Shown piece by piece: positions 43,600 to 55,539 of a stretch of 64,000 nucleotides of DNA. The notes below the pieces were generated by a model. That model saw only the letters and a program-made list of their open reading frames with translations. It searched no databases and had not been told where the DNA came from. Each line of letters starts with the position of its first letter. Within the stretch, counting starts at the first letter, position 1. Source of the DNA: Paulownia fortunei (Eukaryota; Streptophyta; Magnoliopsida; Lamiales; Paulowniaceae); NCBI GenBank assembly GCA_019321725.1, contig CM033109.1:18197993-18261992 (forward strand), given 5' to 3'. The position numbers were made by a program, and so were the translations under genes.

Positions 43600-45180
43600 A
43601 CTCTACCTCAATGCTGAGAATGCAGACTTATTCCAAGGCTAGGGAAATAACCATTCAAGAAGCATCCGCCAGGAGCATCCACTATAAGTGTCCACCCTAG
43701 TGGACCCAGGCGCGTCCATCTTAATACCCTTAGATATTTCTACCTTCTCGGTCTCAACGTATCTATTCCAGATGTATCCAATAAAGGTGTTTCCACCCTT
43801 GGAACCCTAGGAGTCTTTACTCAATGATCCAAGAAAACTCTGCCTCAGTAGCCATAGTGCAAGAGGTCCCAGCCAAAGGACCCCAATCAAAGCGATTTAG
43901 TTGCATACTATGTAGGAAGCCCTACTATCATTGTTTGAATATGCTTCTACAAGAGCGATTGAGAGATTTAAAGTTTAGCATATAGAAGCTCACCAAGATA
44001 ATTATCCTTCTCCATCCTCACATATTATTAGCCTAGATTCGGCTCAGCCTCTAGCAAAAGCAGAGTCTAGAAAGAATCAAACAAGGCCAAAGAATGAAGC
44101 AGTCCCACAAGAGGCAACCCCCACCGACCTCAAAAGTTCTACCATGGAAAATTTCTAGGTTCCCATCCTAGCAGGATCCCGTGCTTCTGAAGCAAGAAGC
44201 TCTAACGTGAAAGACCACCAATTGGAACAACAATATCATAAAGCACACTTGAAGCCTTACTGGATGACACCTCAATAACAGTAGCGACAAAGACTATACC
44301 CCAGCATGTTGGAAACTGCTATGGAGATTACCTCCCAATATGTTCCTGATAAAGTTGGAATTCATCCATTTTCTTGAAAAGAGGGATGCCCAGAAAGAGA
44401 TGATCCATTTAGAAGTTCGAGCAGAGCATAAATGTAGAGAGAAAAACCAAGAGAGCATTACCAGGCCACTTATGAATGTCCCTAACCTACACCAATGGAT
44501 ACTCCAGTGGCAGACCTACAGAGTAATCCAAACCATCTAGAGATCGACGAGTTTACATAGAGGGGACAACTAGAAAAGTTTGTCAGTAAGGGCCCTTGCA
44601 AAGATTGTGGTCAGTGAATGTCCTCCAAGAAGAGAAAATGTGAGAAATCCCCCCTCATCGGATTCATTAGAGACATAGTCCAGAGAAGTTGCACTCTCAT
44701 TATCCTTGGGGTCAGCTCCTAAGAAGTCTAACCAGGCGATGCAGTTCCTGACACCCAAGTGCAACCAAAGAGGGTTATATGGAATCCAAAGAAAGACCAA
44801 ATCGATCCCAACGATCTCGGGCATCGACCTTTTTAAAAAGCCTAGGAGAGGCAAACTCTCTATCAAAAAGGTAAATGATGCCATGATAATAAAGGCAATA
44901 GTTATAGAGACCTAGAATACTAGACTTTGATACCTACATATCACCTTATCACCCTAAAAGCTATATCTTCTGCAGATGAATTTCTCTCCTGCCAATTAGC
45001 ATCATGTGTAGCTACTGTAATAGTTTTCATTCACTATGCTCCCTACTTACAGGATGAACACTTTAGTTCAATCATGTAATTGTTTAAATTTAATGAGCAT
45101 AACTATTTTTGCCAATCGCTGCTCATTGCATGTTTTTCATACTATCTAAAATCCTTCACACGCTAATATGAATCCTAGGA
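43600..45180 (+). other. LARD-like interior, first part, no recognised gene
   Basis: Open frames at 44340-44540 (66 aa) and 44706-44915 (69 aa) have no motif I recognise. A CILCRKPYYHC-like segment near 43900 could be chance. Composition is less AT-rich than the surroundings, which suggests decayed coding or leader sequence. Confidence 0.35.
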
Positions 45181-45189
45181 GGCTCAAGG

Positions 45190-45540
45190 TAATAACATAA
45201 TATAAAGATAGCCTACAAGAGGTTACTCCACACAATCCCTAATGAATCTCTATAGCCTATAAAAAAGGTTACTCCATGCAATCCTTGATGAATCTCCATA
45301 GCCTATCAGAGGCTGCTTTACGTAATCCCTGGTGAATCTCCATAGCCCATAAGAGATTACGTCGTGCTTCTTCATAGCTTATAAGAGGTAGCTCCACACA
45401 ATCCCTAACGAATCTCCATAACTTGTAAGAGGTAGCTCCGCGCAATCCCTAGCGAATCACAATAGCCTGTAAGAGGTTGCTCAACCCTTACAAAGTGGCA
45501 TCCAATAAGAGGTTGCTCAGTGCGGCCCCTGGCAAATGGA
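45190..45540. repeat. 44-48-bp minisatellite in LARD-like element
   Basis: About eight units of the type GCCTATAAGAGGTTACTCCA then CGCAATCCCTAATGAATCTC. They are diverged from each other by about 15-25 percent by eye. The fourth, near 45346, is shortened. Confidence 0.8.
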
Positions 45541-46053
45541 CTAGTAAAATAATAATAAGATACAAAAAATTAAGGATCAAAGTTATCAAACACAAATCTC
45601 ATAAGTAGACAAGTACGTAAGAACATTTGGTTATGATAGTGTGATGAAAAGCACCAAGCACTTGTGAGCACAAATATCTACTTAATCCTAAAAAGTAGAT
45701 AAAGTAAAGGCCTATGTCATGTCAGGGCCAGATTTAGTCTTGGGAGAGGCAACACCTCACCTAGAAAACAATGGCTCCCATCTTATTAGGGCCAGACTTA
45801 GTCTCGAGAGAGAAAATGCCTCACACGAAACAAAGGTCTATACTTTGTTAGAGCCAAACTTAATCCTAGAAAAGGTAACGCCTCGCCTGAATAACAAAGG
45901 CCCCTGTCTCATCTAGGCTAGACTTAGTCCCAAGAGAGAAATGCCTAGCTCAGACAACAAAGGCCTTTGCCTCGTTAGGGCCAGACTTAGTCATGGGAGA
46001 GGCAACACCTCACTCGAACAACAAAGGCCACTACCTCTTTAGGACCAGACTTA

Positions 46054-47770
46054 GGGGCTGTTGCAAAAACTTCTGCTTTTAGAAAAATGATTTATTGTAG
46101 CATCAGTTGAAAATTAGAAGTTGGTAGTGTTTGCAAAGTGCTACTTAAAGGTAGAATAAGTTAAAAGAGAGTGTTAGGTAAGTAAGTTATAATAGTCTTT
46201 TATTTGTGTGTAAAAATCTATATCGCCCTTCAATTTTGAAATAGTAATTTGTGTTCATATGTATATATACATATATATATAGTATAGATATTATATAAAT
46301 ATATATGTATTTATATCTTGACAAATATATAAATATATAAAAATACATATACATATATTTAAAAATATGTGTATATCAATTTATATATTCGTACAATTAT
46401 TTGTAAATGCATATAAGCATATTTATATATTCACAAATATATAAATATATAAAAATATATATATAGATAATTATAAATATATTTTTTTGTATATTCATAC
46501 AATTATTTATAAATATAAATAAATATATTTATATATTCACAAATATATAAATATATGAAACACATATATTTTATGAATATATATGTATTAATATATTCAT
46601 GCAAATATTTATAAATATATAAAAACATATTTATATAGTGACAAATATATAAATATACAAAAATACATATATATTTAAAATATATATGTTTATATATATT
46701 CATGCAAACATTTATAATATATAAATATATTAATATATTCACAAATATATATATAATATATTCATACAAATATATTAAAAATATACATATATAGATACAT
46801 ATTTGTTTTTATTTTCATTCAAATATTTATAAATACATTTATATATTCAAAAATATAAATTCATAAAATTATTTATAAATATATTTGTGTATTCACAAAT
46901 ATATAAACACATAAAAATACATATGTTCATATTAACAAATAGATAAAGATATAAAAATATATTTATAGATATTTATAAATATGTATATATGTATTTATAT
47001 ATTTGTATATATAATTATATTTAAATAATCACAAATATATAAATTATTTATGAATATATATACTTACATTTATAAATTCACAAATAATGTAATATAAAAA
47101 AATACACACACATATATATATATATTTATAACTATATATATGTATTTTCTTTAATCAAATATTTATAAAAGCATTTATATATTCACAAATATAAATATAT
47201 AAAATACATATATTTACAAATATATTTTCATGCAAATATTTATAAATACATAAAAATTTATTTTTTATATTCACAAACATATAAATATGAAATACATATA
47301 TATTTATAAGTACATATAAATATATTTATATATCCGTACAAATATATATATGTAAATGTACATATATATATTCACAAATATATAAATAGATAAAAATAAG
47401 TATATAGTTTTATAAAAATATTCATGTATTCATAAAAATATTTTATATTTAAAATACAATTATTTTAAATATTAAATATATATTACATATTGTATATGTA
47501 TAAATATTTATATATTTATATAATGTAAGAGCATTTATGGAATATAAATTTATTTTTGAGGGCAAAGATGTCCAAAAAAACTTTAACATAGTTTTAGAAA
47601 AACACAAATTCAAAATCAGAAATCTAAAATCACCCATCCCCCTGCTTTTAGATTCTGATTAAATTGTGCTAAAGCAGAATCAGAAGTTGGCATTTGAAAA
47701 TACTAAAAACTGATTTATGTTTTTTTTTTCAACCAATAGATGAGAATCATTTTTTAAGTGTTTATAACCC
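46054..47770. mobile_element. Tourist-like (PIF/Harbinger) non-autonomous element
   Basis: The insertion begins GGGGCTGTTGCAAAAACTTC and ends AAGTGTTTATAACCC. Both ends share, in inverted order, the words AAAAATGATT/AATCATTTTTT. It is flanked by TTA at 46051-46053 and TTG at 47771-47773. Removing the insert and one triplet restores the host minisatellite word GACTTAGTCC, which fits the 3-bp TTA duplication of PIF/Harbinger elements. An internal inverted copy of CTGCTTTTAG / CTAAAGCAG lies near 47643-47685. No transposase is present. Confidence 0.5.
46230..47540. repeat. AT-rich satellite inside the Tourist-like element
   Basis: About 1.3 kb of almost pure A/T with the word TTCACAAATATATAAATA recurring at roughly 100-bp spacing (near 46430, 46536, 46737, 46890, 47180, 47268, 47370, with variants between). 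The Tyr/Ile-rich frames across it are artefacts. Confidence 0.7.
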
Positions 47771-48030
47771 TTGGTCCTAAGAGAAGAAACTCCTCAAGTG
47801 GACAATAAAACCCCCTATCTCTTCTTGGCCATACTTAGTCCTCGGAGAGGCAACGCCTATATCAAATAGTAAAATGCCCTAGCCTCATCAGGGCCAGACT
47901 TAGTTTCAAAAAAGGCAACACCCAATCCGAATAAAAAGTCCCTGCCTCATCAGGGCTAGACATAGATTCGCTAAGATAACACCTCTCTCGGATACAAAAC
48001 AAAATCCCAGCCTCATCCGGGCTAAACCTT

Positions 48031-50049
48031 TTTAGAAACACAAGACAATGAGCTTAAAGTGAAAAGGCTAGAAAATAGCAATTCTCCTTAACAACTAAGT
48101 CTTAAGTAGGAGCACTAAAAGCTCTCTAGGCAGCAACAACTTGGGGGGTTCCTTTTCTCTCAAGAAACATCATGAAGGCCATTAGCTACCCTTACAGCCT
48201 TCATCGCATGCTTATGAGTAGATGCTGAGCAATGATGTAGAGCATTGTTGTAGAGAATTGATCGTTGACGCAAAGGATAGAAACACTAGTAAGTCTCTAG
48301 GCAACCACGTCTTGGGGGCTCCTTTGCCTCCTAGAAACATCATAAAGGCCATTAGCCACCCTTCTCACCTTCATTGCATGCTCATGAGCAGAGCCTCACC
48401 CTTCTCTATAAATAAGAACCTCATTCCCAGAGAAATATCCTCATACAACTCCTTCAAGTTCGCAAACTCTCAGGTGACTTTGCTCACCTCTTTTTATAAG
48501 TGAGTGACTTCTGCCTCGCACTTTACTTCTATTGCTTGAAGACGGGAAAATGACTCCTCATCATAAAATTACTCTTTGACTAACCATACTCTAGGGAAGA
48601 AACGATCGTAAGGCTATAAGTAAAAATCAATTGAGATTTTGCACTAGCCAACACAAAGCGAGAAAAAATACCCTCATATGTGGTATCCCTCTTTTATGAG
48701 TATCTCACCCAGATCTTCATCAATCATATGACTAAGATAAAAATACCATATTCGTTGACTGCACCTCTAGTAATACTCCATCTAAAGGAAGTCATAAAAG
48801 TCCATCAGTAAGAATAAACCCTTTCAAAGAAGTTAATCCCAAGAAATAGTCCAAGATAATGTACGGTCGGCCAAGAGTCCCATGAAGCTTAGCGGCTACC
48901 CACTGTGGCACACAAGCTAAACCAAAAAAATAGGCTAACACTAGGCCGAACACAAGTCCACGAGCAAGACAATACCTCGCGCATAGAAACATCCACCCAT
49001 AGATAATTCAAACTTGTGAAACAAAAAATTTTGATCCCATACTAAAACAGGTATGAACAACACAAACAAGGTTCCAGTAAACCAGCAGTGCTCATGTTTC
49101 CATTTCGAAAATATAAAAAGCTTCAACCCTCTATAAGCACTTCCGTTCTTTAATAGAGTTAGAAAAGAAGAAAAAGACGAAGAAGGGGAAAGAAAGTTTC
49201 CAAGCTACTAAGTAGTAGTTGAGGTAGGGCTGCCTTGGCCAACAAGTAGTAGCCGAGGCAAGGCTTTCCTGGGCTGACTAGAAGCAACCAGGGCATGGAC
49301 TGCCCTGACCGACAAACAACTATCGAGGCTATCTCAGACGCCCAGCAAGAAAAGAGCAACAATCGAGGCTACCTCGGCCACCTCAATCGCCAAACATTTA
49401 GAGCTCACCAATTAAGAATTTGGCAAAATCAGATCAATAGAAGCAGCCAAGACAACCTGAATCTAAGCACCACGACCATGAAAAATGGTTCTCACCATGC
49501 CCATGTTGTGTGGCAACACCTTGCTGGTGATGGTGGCGCATAGCTGTCGGTATCTTAGCCCGCCCAAGCCATCGTTTCTCTTTTCCTCTTCAAACCCTGA
49601 AATTATAGAATTAAGGGGTATTACGCATCAACCCCTAAATTTTAGCAAATCACAATTAAGTCATAGGGAAATCACAAGCTAACCCTTAGGAAATGAAAAT
49701 CACCTAAAGCCCCCCTCCCCCACAATAGAGAAATTACATTGAAGTATCTGAAGATTGAAATAAGGACAAATAAGTCCCTAAATAAAAAATTACATCCAGC
49801 CCCCACCAGAAAAGGCAAAAGTACATATTAGCCTCTGGCTTATCAAAAACAAAAAATATATATACAATCATTACGACTAAAATCAATAAGTACTGAGTTG
49901 ACTGTAAAAGTTATGTAACTGGGAATAAATTCTATTAAATTCTAAGTGGAGAATGGTCTTTACACTAAAAAAGGTCTAGTCTAATTAATCAAAATACTAA
50001 CTCCCAGCCAGACTTACTTCAAAGCCCACTTGAAAGTTGGGAGGTTGTA
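48031..50049 (+). other. LARD-like interior, last part, no recognised gene
   Basis: Contains a 171-bp spaced duplication of about 100 bp (48122-48221 and 48293-48392, shared words TCTCTAGGCA, AAGGCCATTAG, TTCAT.GCATGCT). Degenerate repeats with GAGGC and GCCTTGGCC words occur at 49190-49400. Open frames of 60-90 codons show no motif. Confidence 0.45.
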
Positions 50050-50418
50050 TGATGGGTATATTCTCATTAAGCCCAAGAGAAATTAATATTTTAGCCCAAC
50101 AAGGTTTATATGCCTATGAGGCCCAAATCACACGATTTGGTGCATGCTCCACTTATATCACTTATAAATACCCCTCTCCATGTCATTCATCAGGTACATA
50201 ATTTACTTCATGCATTTATAATTTTCAAGCTCAGTTTTTATTCTCTTGCATATTTATTGACTTAAGTACTGAAGGAGTTTTTTTAGGACAACCCTAGTGC
50301 CTTTTAATTGTCTATTCATGTCGCAGGTATGGACCTATTGCAAGAGGAGCTATTCATAGGTAATTAGTTCCTGGAGAAGAGCTCCTAACTATTCCACCTC
50401 AGCATCCGAATTTTGTCA
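50050..50418 (+). repeat. 3' LTR of the LARD-like element
   Basis: 369 bp, homologous to 43196-43572, with TATAAATA at 50163-50170 and a CA end at 50418. The purine-rich GTTGGGAGG just upstream is a polypurine-tract candidate. Confidence 0.75.
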
Positions 50419-51455
50419 AAACAAGATTTAATTGAAAAATTTAGACAGTTGATGCTTGTATCTAGGAGCACTGGACAATTGAATTTGTGATGATTCCATA
50501 TCTTCTTCTTCATTTCTTGGAAACTCGCTTTCAACAACTTGAGTTTTATACTTTGTTTCCTCTGAATAAAATTTGAGTGAGGACATAGAACACTATTTTT
50601 ATTTGCCCCCACTTGCGTATTTCTTCAAAAAGTTGATTGATGGCATGATGCAAGAAGTATGAAACTTGTGGAGATGGAGAATTTTTCCTTCGTCTCCATG
50701 TAAATTTTAACTTGATTTTTGAAGAAGAGAGATGAGAGGCAAAGATCGTCCCACTAGGCATGCCAAAATTTTGTAACATAAATTTTATTTCTGCAAAAAA
50801 ATAACAAAAAAAAGATAGTACAAATAAATTATTATTAAATTTGATGATCAGATGGGGATACAATCTTTATTTTAATCCACTTATATTTGCTTTAGTAAGG
50901 CGACTTTTGGATTTTGATAACTTGAAGATAGAGTTTGATACTTTGACCTTCTTCAAAGTTAGTTTGTCATTTGATGACGTTAATTCAAAGATTAAGCACT
51001 GTAATATCGAATTAAGCACTATAATTTGATGAACCCTGTGACGAATGCATTGATAATTGCCTTGAACACCATGGATGTTCTTATAGCATAGATGCTCTTG
51101 CCATGCTTAATTGATAAAGTAACAAAATTGATTGTCCTTTCACAATCTGATTGTCATTCACTTTCTTAATCACGAGAAGTGATTTGGATTACCAAAGTAT
51201 TGACATTCATTTTCATAATTTGAAAAATATTTTTTTTGCAGAAATATTGTAATTGGACATTTGACATCATTTGATTGGCCACCAAAATCTACATTACAAT
51301 ATCAACTAATTAAATTTACCTTAGGAATTAAATTTTTAAAATATAAATACAATATAAAATGAATATTTAACATATTATATTAGAAAAATTGATACTTAAC
51401 ATATTATATTACACGAGTCACCATTTAATACATGTCTACAACACCCCTTCTTAAC

Positions 51456-52949
51456 ATATATATATATATATATATATGACCAAGACACTTCAAGGAAAAA
51501 TATTATGTAATAATAATTTGAGTAATATTTAATTTCTTAAGTTCAGGGCAAAATGGTTAATTCCTGGTTGAACTTTTCAATGGAACGAACTTAGAAGGGA
51601 GCTTTTGTAATTATAAAAGAGGGATAATTTTTTTTTGATAATTGCACTATTTCATAGAAGAGGTATGTGTAATTAATCGAAAATAATATGATGATAAGAC
51701 CCAAGAAGAAACTCTAATAATTGTGCCTTTCACCTCAAAAGAGATCTTAGAACAAACAGCCCTCAGAAAGATGTAAAGGATATTTCTTCTTCCACAAATG
51801 ATTCTATTGATGATGGGGTGGCAAGTGAACGGGTGTTTAAGTCGGTTTTTTGTCAAATCCAAGTAAAGGGCAGAAAATGGCTGGTAGCTCCAATTTGCAA
51901 GCAAGCAAACAAAGTGAAGGCAATGAACGGGTCGGGTTTGGGTTTGGGTTTGGGTTAGATCCAAATAAATGGCCAAAATGGGCTGGTCGGGTCAAATGCA
52001 AACAAAATAAATTTATTTTGAATAATCAGATTAATTAATTTAAAATATAATAGTAATACCAGACACGATTTTCAAACTAGAACTTCATGATGGTAGCACT
52101 TCAACCTCACTTAAATTAAAAAGGTATCAATTACTTGTTTTAAACAACAATATATTTTAGTCATTCTTCATGTTTATGATTTTTTTAATTTTTCATCGGT
52201 ATTTTAGTTATTTTTCATAATCATATGTTATTTTAATTATCTATGGTCTTTTAATAATTTTACATGTCCACATCTCACTTCGACCATTTGTAATATTTTT
52301 GTAATTGTTCATTTTTTTGCATTAATGGTTTTAACATTTTAGGGTGTTTCAGTTACTCAACATGTTATTTTGACCCTTTATATGGATTGTTCTAGTTATT
52401 TTACAAACCCACACTTTATTTTTGGCTCTTTAGAGATACATATTAACAATTTTCCATTGTTATGGGCTTTTCAATCATTTAGGGGCATAATTATCAATTT
52501 ACATGTTCATACGACCCTCTAATGGGCATTTTAGTCATTGTAAATGCTCTTATTCACTTTTAACATTAAATGACATTTTAAAAAAAATCATTTTTATTTG
52601 CATGCTTTGTATTTTGAGGTTGCTTTTAATTATTTGTATATAATTAGAATATGGGGGAATTATTGAAATTTTGCAAAAATAGAAGAAATTATAAAATATA
52701 TTTTTATTGTTAATAAATTTTAGTTAATTTTTCCCCAAGGTTAGGAATCATCATCTAAAAAACTCCTAGACTTAAGGTTTTCCTCGCCGTGTAATATACT
52801 TTGCTCTTGCACTTTTCCTATTGAATTTAGATTACCTCATCAAACTAAAACTCTTGAACTTTTCTCGTAAAAAAAGGTTCTAGGCTTAAAAATTTTACCT
52901 ATCATACCAATTCTAGATTCTGTAAATAATGGTGAATCAAGATATAAGA
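51456..52949. other. AT-rich spacer with low-complexity repeats
   Basis: Holds an (AT)n run at 51456-51477, a GGGTTTGGGTTTGGGTTTGG run near 51929-51955, and a loose repeat at 52140-52560 of words like TTTTAGTTATTTT, CATGTTCATA and GACCCTTTA. No gene recognised. Confidence 0.5.
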
Positions 52950-53336
52950 ATAAGGGAAATTTTCTATATATTGACTGAATAATTTTGTACAATGAATTAC
53001 AACATATTATATGCAGAATGTGATAAACTATTCTAAGAAAGTGAGAACTAATATTATACTAATTACAATCAATACAAATCAATTTGATATGATTACTATA
53101 ACATAAAAGTTAACTAAGTTATTTCCTTTAATACTCCCCCTCAAGTTGGAATGTGGATGTTTATCACTCCTAACTTGCTGACGTGTGAATGGAAAGTCGC
53201 TTGCCCCAAAGGTTTTGTAAAAATGTCTGCAATCTATTTTCTTGTGTGGATGTATTTGGTCATGATTTCTCCTTTTTGTATTCGTTCACGGACTGTATGA
53301 CAGTCCAACTCTATGTATTTCGTTCGTTCGTGGAAA
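52950..53336 (-). mobile_element. Ty1/copia 3' end: RNase H, polypurine tract and LTR
   Basis: The minus strand from 53336 encodes FHERTKYIELDCHTVRERIQKGEI, then after a stop IADIFTKPLGQATFHSHVSKLGVINIH, the C-terminal RNase H of a copia element. The polypurine tract TTGAGGGGGAGT lies at 53133-53144. An LTR-like TAAAGGAAATAACTTAG starts near 53132 and continues to about 52950. The rest of the element is not seen beyond the N gap, so it may lie in the gap or be absent. Confidence 0.8.
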
Positions 53337-53436
53337 NNNNNNNNNNNNNNNNNNNNNNNNNNNNNNNNNNNNNNNNNNNNNNNNNNNNNNNNNNNNNNNN
53401 NNNNNNNNNNNNNNNNNNNNNNNNNNNNNNNNNNNN
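53337..53436. other. Assembly gap of 100 N
   Basis: Exactly 100 N, a common placeholder for a gap of unknown length. It falls inside a copia RNase H gene. Confidence 0.99.
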
Positions 53437-55539
53437 TCTCCACCCATATTATCTAATATCAACCTGTGTATGGCTTAGCACATAAATGTTAGTAGTTAAA
53501 TAGTTCTTTGGCTCAGCAAAGATTTTTGTGCCAAACTTCACGCATCAAGTATTGGCTCATTATCATTTCTCACCCTATAATGATTTCATGCTCGGAACTT
53601 AAATTTTGGTGAAGAAAAGGACCATGTAAAGTAAAACACTTCTTTTGATTGGTTTCAATACATTCATACAAATGTGATTATGGGAGACTATTATGATTTT
53701 ACAAGGCTAGTTCATTCATTTTCTAATGATACTCAAACTTGTTAAAAGCTAATTGATTATATACTGATTTTGTCAAAAAAGAAAATGTAATGGAATTCAT
53801 GATATTCTTTACTTTTCCTTTTTCACTATCTCCGAACAATTTACACTATATTCTCGAACTGAGGGTTACTGTTTTTTGTTCTTCCATTTAATCATCCATA
53901 CAAGACCTCAATTCTTTTTACTTTTTATTATTTTTCTCTTTCATTCTGAACTAGAGAATCTGCAGCCAAAATCTTCACGTCACCTCAATGTGATTGAGTC
54001 AAATTCTATATTTGTTTGAAGTCTATATTCATACTATATATATACATGTGTGTATGTATATAGAGAGATAAACACAAAGATATAAGACAGATATATTTTT
54101 CCAAATTCCAAGAATTCCCTTTTGGCTTGAATGTATGTAGGTGAGATGTCAACTAATATGTGGCACTCAAATGACCAGGGCAATTATGTAGTGGGAGTGG
54201 CAGGTGATACGCATAGGTCGTTGTGTTTCCATCAACATTGGAAACATAAAAAAAAAGAGAGAACAGGTGGACTTTATTCCTAAGAGGGATGAATGTAAAA
54301 TCTATCTGCTCAATAATTTGGGAATGTATCATTTGGGAATGTACAGTATGGCCTGGATTTTGTAGCATTATAATTTATTGTTCTTGAAGATTTTTATGTT
54401 GCAAAGTTTTTTTTTTTTTTTTTTTTTGTGAATATATATCTCATTGAATTCAAAGATATGTATAGTTTGCCGTTTACAGGTAGCCAATTAAAATCTGAAT
54501 GACAGGTGACTGCCACGACCTTCCCATTAATTGGTCGGGGATTCAAAGTACGGAAACTATTAATAAAGAAAATATAATGATTTAGAAAAGATCTCGATAT
54601 AATATTTTTTTAAAATATTATGAGGAGATTTTCTTGAGAAATGCGTTGAATGATAGTATGTTTGAATGAGTATATTGGGAAGTTCCACGAATTAAGTTGA
54701 TAGAATGATTTGATATATCATTTTACAGAAATATGTTTGGTTTCCTTATTCTCAAACATAAACTATTAAATATCTTCTTTTAAAAAAAATAAGGGGTAGC
54801 CTTAAAAATAATGTTGGAAATTAGTGTATGGGATTTGAAAATAGAGTTGTTTACTTCTAAATATTTTCTGAAAATATAACTAACAGACACATTTTCCTCC
54901 TCGAAAACATGAATTTATTTAGCAGAATTACACAACTATTTAATTAATGTAACGAGCCCCATTTCAAATCTATGAAGATTGTGATGCAAAACTCTATAGT
55001 TGTGATGGTTTGAATTTGAGTCATGCTACAAGTGTAGATATTCTTTTAACTTCATATTAGTTTCATTGCACTCTAATGTAAATTTTGGTGCCTAATTATT
55101 GATTATGTTTACTTAGATACTGGTTATACTAGTTCGATTATTGGGTCTGGGAGTTTAAGTCATGCTACATGTGTGGATGTTCATATATTTGTATTAATTT
55201 TCGTCACTCTTTTGCACGCTCTTGTACTTAATTATTGGTTATATTGTAATTTGTAGACTAATTGTTTGCTTTAGTTCACATAATATTTGAATAAGAAAAT
55301 AATGGAAAGTTAAAGTTAGATGGATTAGGTTTTGAAATTAGAACTTCAACTTTATTGAGCTATAACGTACGGCATATTTTTTATAGACAGAATAAGAAAA
55401 CAACGCGCAAGGCTGTTCTTAATGCTAAATGATTTTTTTCAAGTCAAATTATGCCATTCACATGGAAATTCAACAACTCTAAAGGAGATATTCAAAGTAG
55501 TTTTCTAAATAAACCGGATTAATGTAACTTTGTTTAGAA
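53437..55539. other. AT-rich spacer, no gene
   Basis: No recognisable coding or repeat family. There is a T21 run at 54407-54427, which could be the tail of a minus-strand retroposon. The 54153-54368 open frame shows no domain. Confidence 0.5.

Larger units (their letters stand above)
45715..48030. repeat. 62-64-bp minisatellite, split by a Tourist-like insertion
   Basis: About nine units of the type GGGCCAGACTTAGTCCTGGG, then AGAGGCAACGCCTCACTC and CCTGCCTCATTAG. Five are complete at 45715-46041, the sixth is cut at 46051, and the array resumes at 47774 for the remaining copies. The period is constant on both sides of the insertion. Confidence 0.8.
43196..50418 (+). mobile_element. Non-coding LTR retrotransposon derivative (LARD-like)
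   Basis: Direct repeats 43196-43572 and 50050-50418 begin TGATGGG(C/T)ATATT and contain TAAGCCCAAGAGA, TTAGCCCAACAAGG, a TATAAATA box and TTTTAATTGTCTATTCATG-like words, so they are LTRs. A TGGCGCAATTTGTGGGA primer-site-like sequence follows the first, and a purine-rich AGTTGGGAGG precedes the second. In 6.4 kb of interior I find no gag or pol motif, only minisatellites and one nested Tourist-like insertion. Tat-like elements use a similar PBS word, so a Tat parent is possible. No clear target duplication is seen (GCTTG left, AAACA right). Confidence 0.72.
39659..51455. repeat. Tandem array of a 1.95-kb unit, 2.3 copies, split by an insertion
   Basis: The shared anchor GTACAAATAAA followed by ATTAAATTTGATGATCA occurs at 39701, 41648 and 50818. 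The first interval is 1947 bp. The second is 9170 bp, which becomes 1947 bp after removal of the 7223-bp element at 43196-50418. Each unit has the anchor half, a TCACCATTTAA block, a 45-55-bp minisatellite and an end with AAAGATCGTCCCA. The third copy stops near 51440. The unit has no coding sequence I recognise. It could be satellite-like or LTR-derived. Confidence 0.75.

Noticed and set aside
46503..46769. Tyr/Ile/Asn-rich minus-strand frame
   Set aside because: Pure A/T satellite translation.
49159..49543. Frames on both strands around GAGGC/GCCTTGG words
   Set aside because: Degenerate repeat translation within the LARD-like element; no domain.
51929..51955. Possible interstitial telomere repeat (GGGTTTGGGTTTGGG)
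   Set aside because: Plant telomeres are TTTAGGG repeats. This is a short GGGTTT run inside a GGGTC-rich patch.
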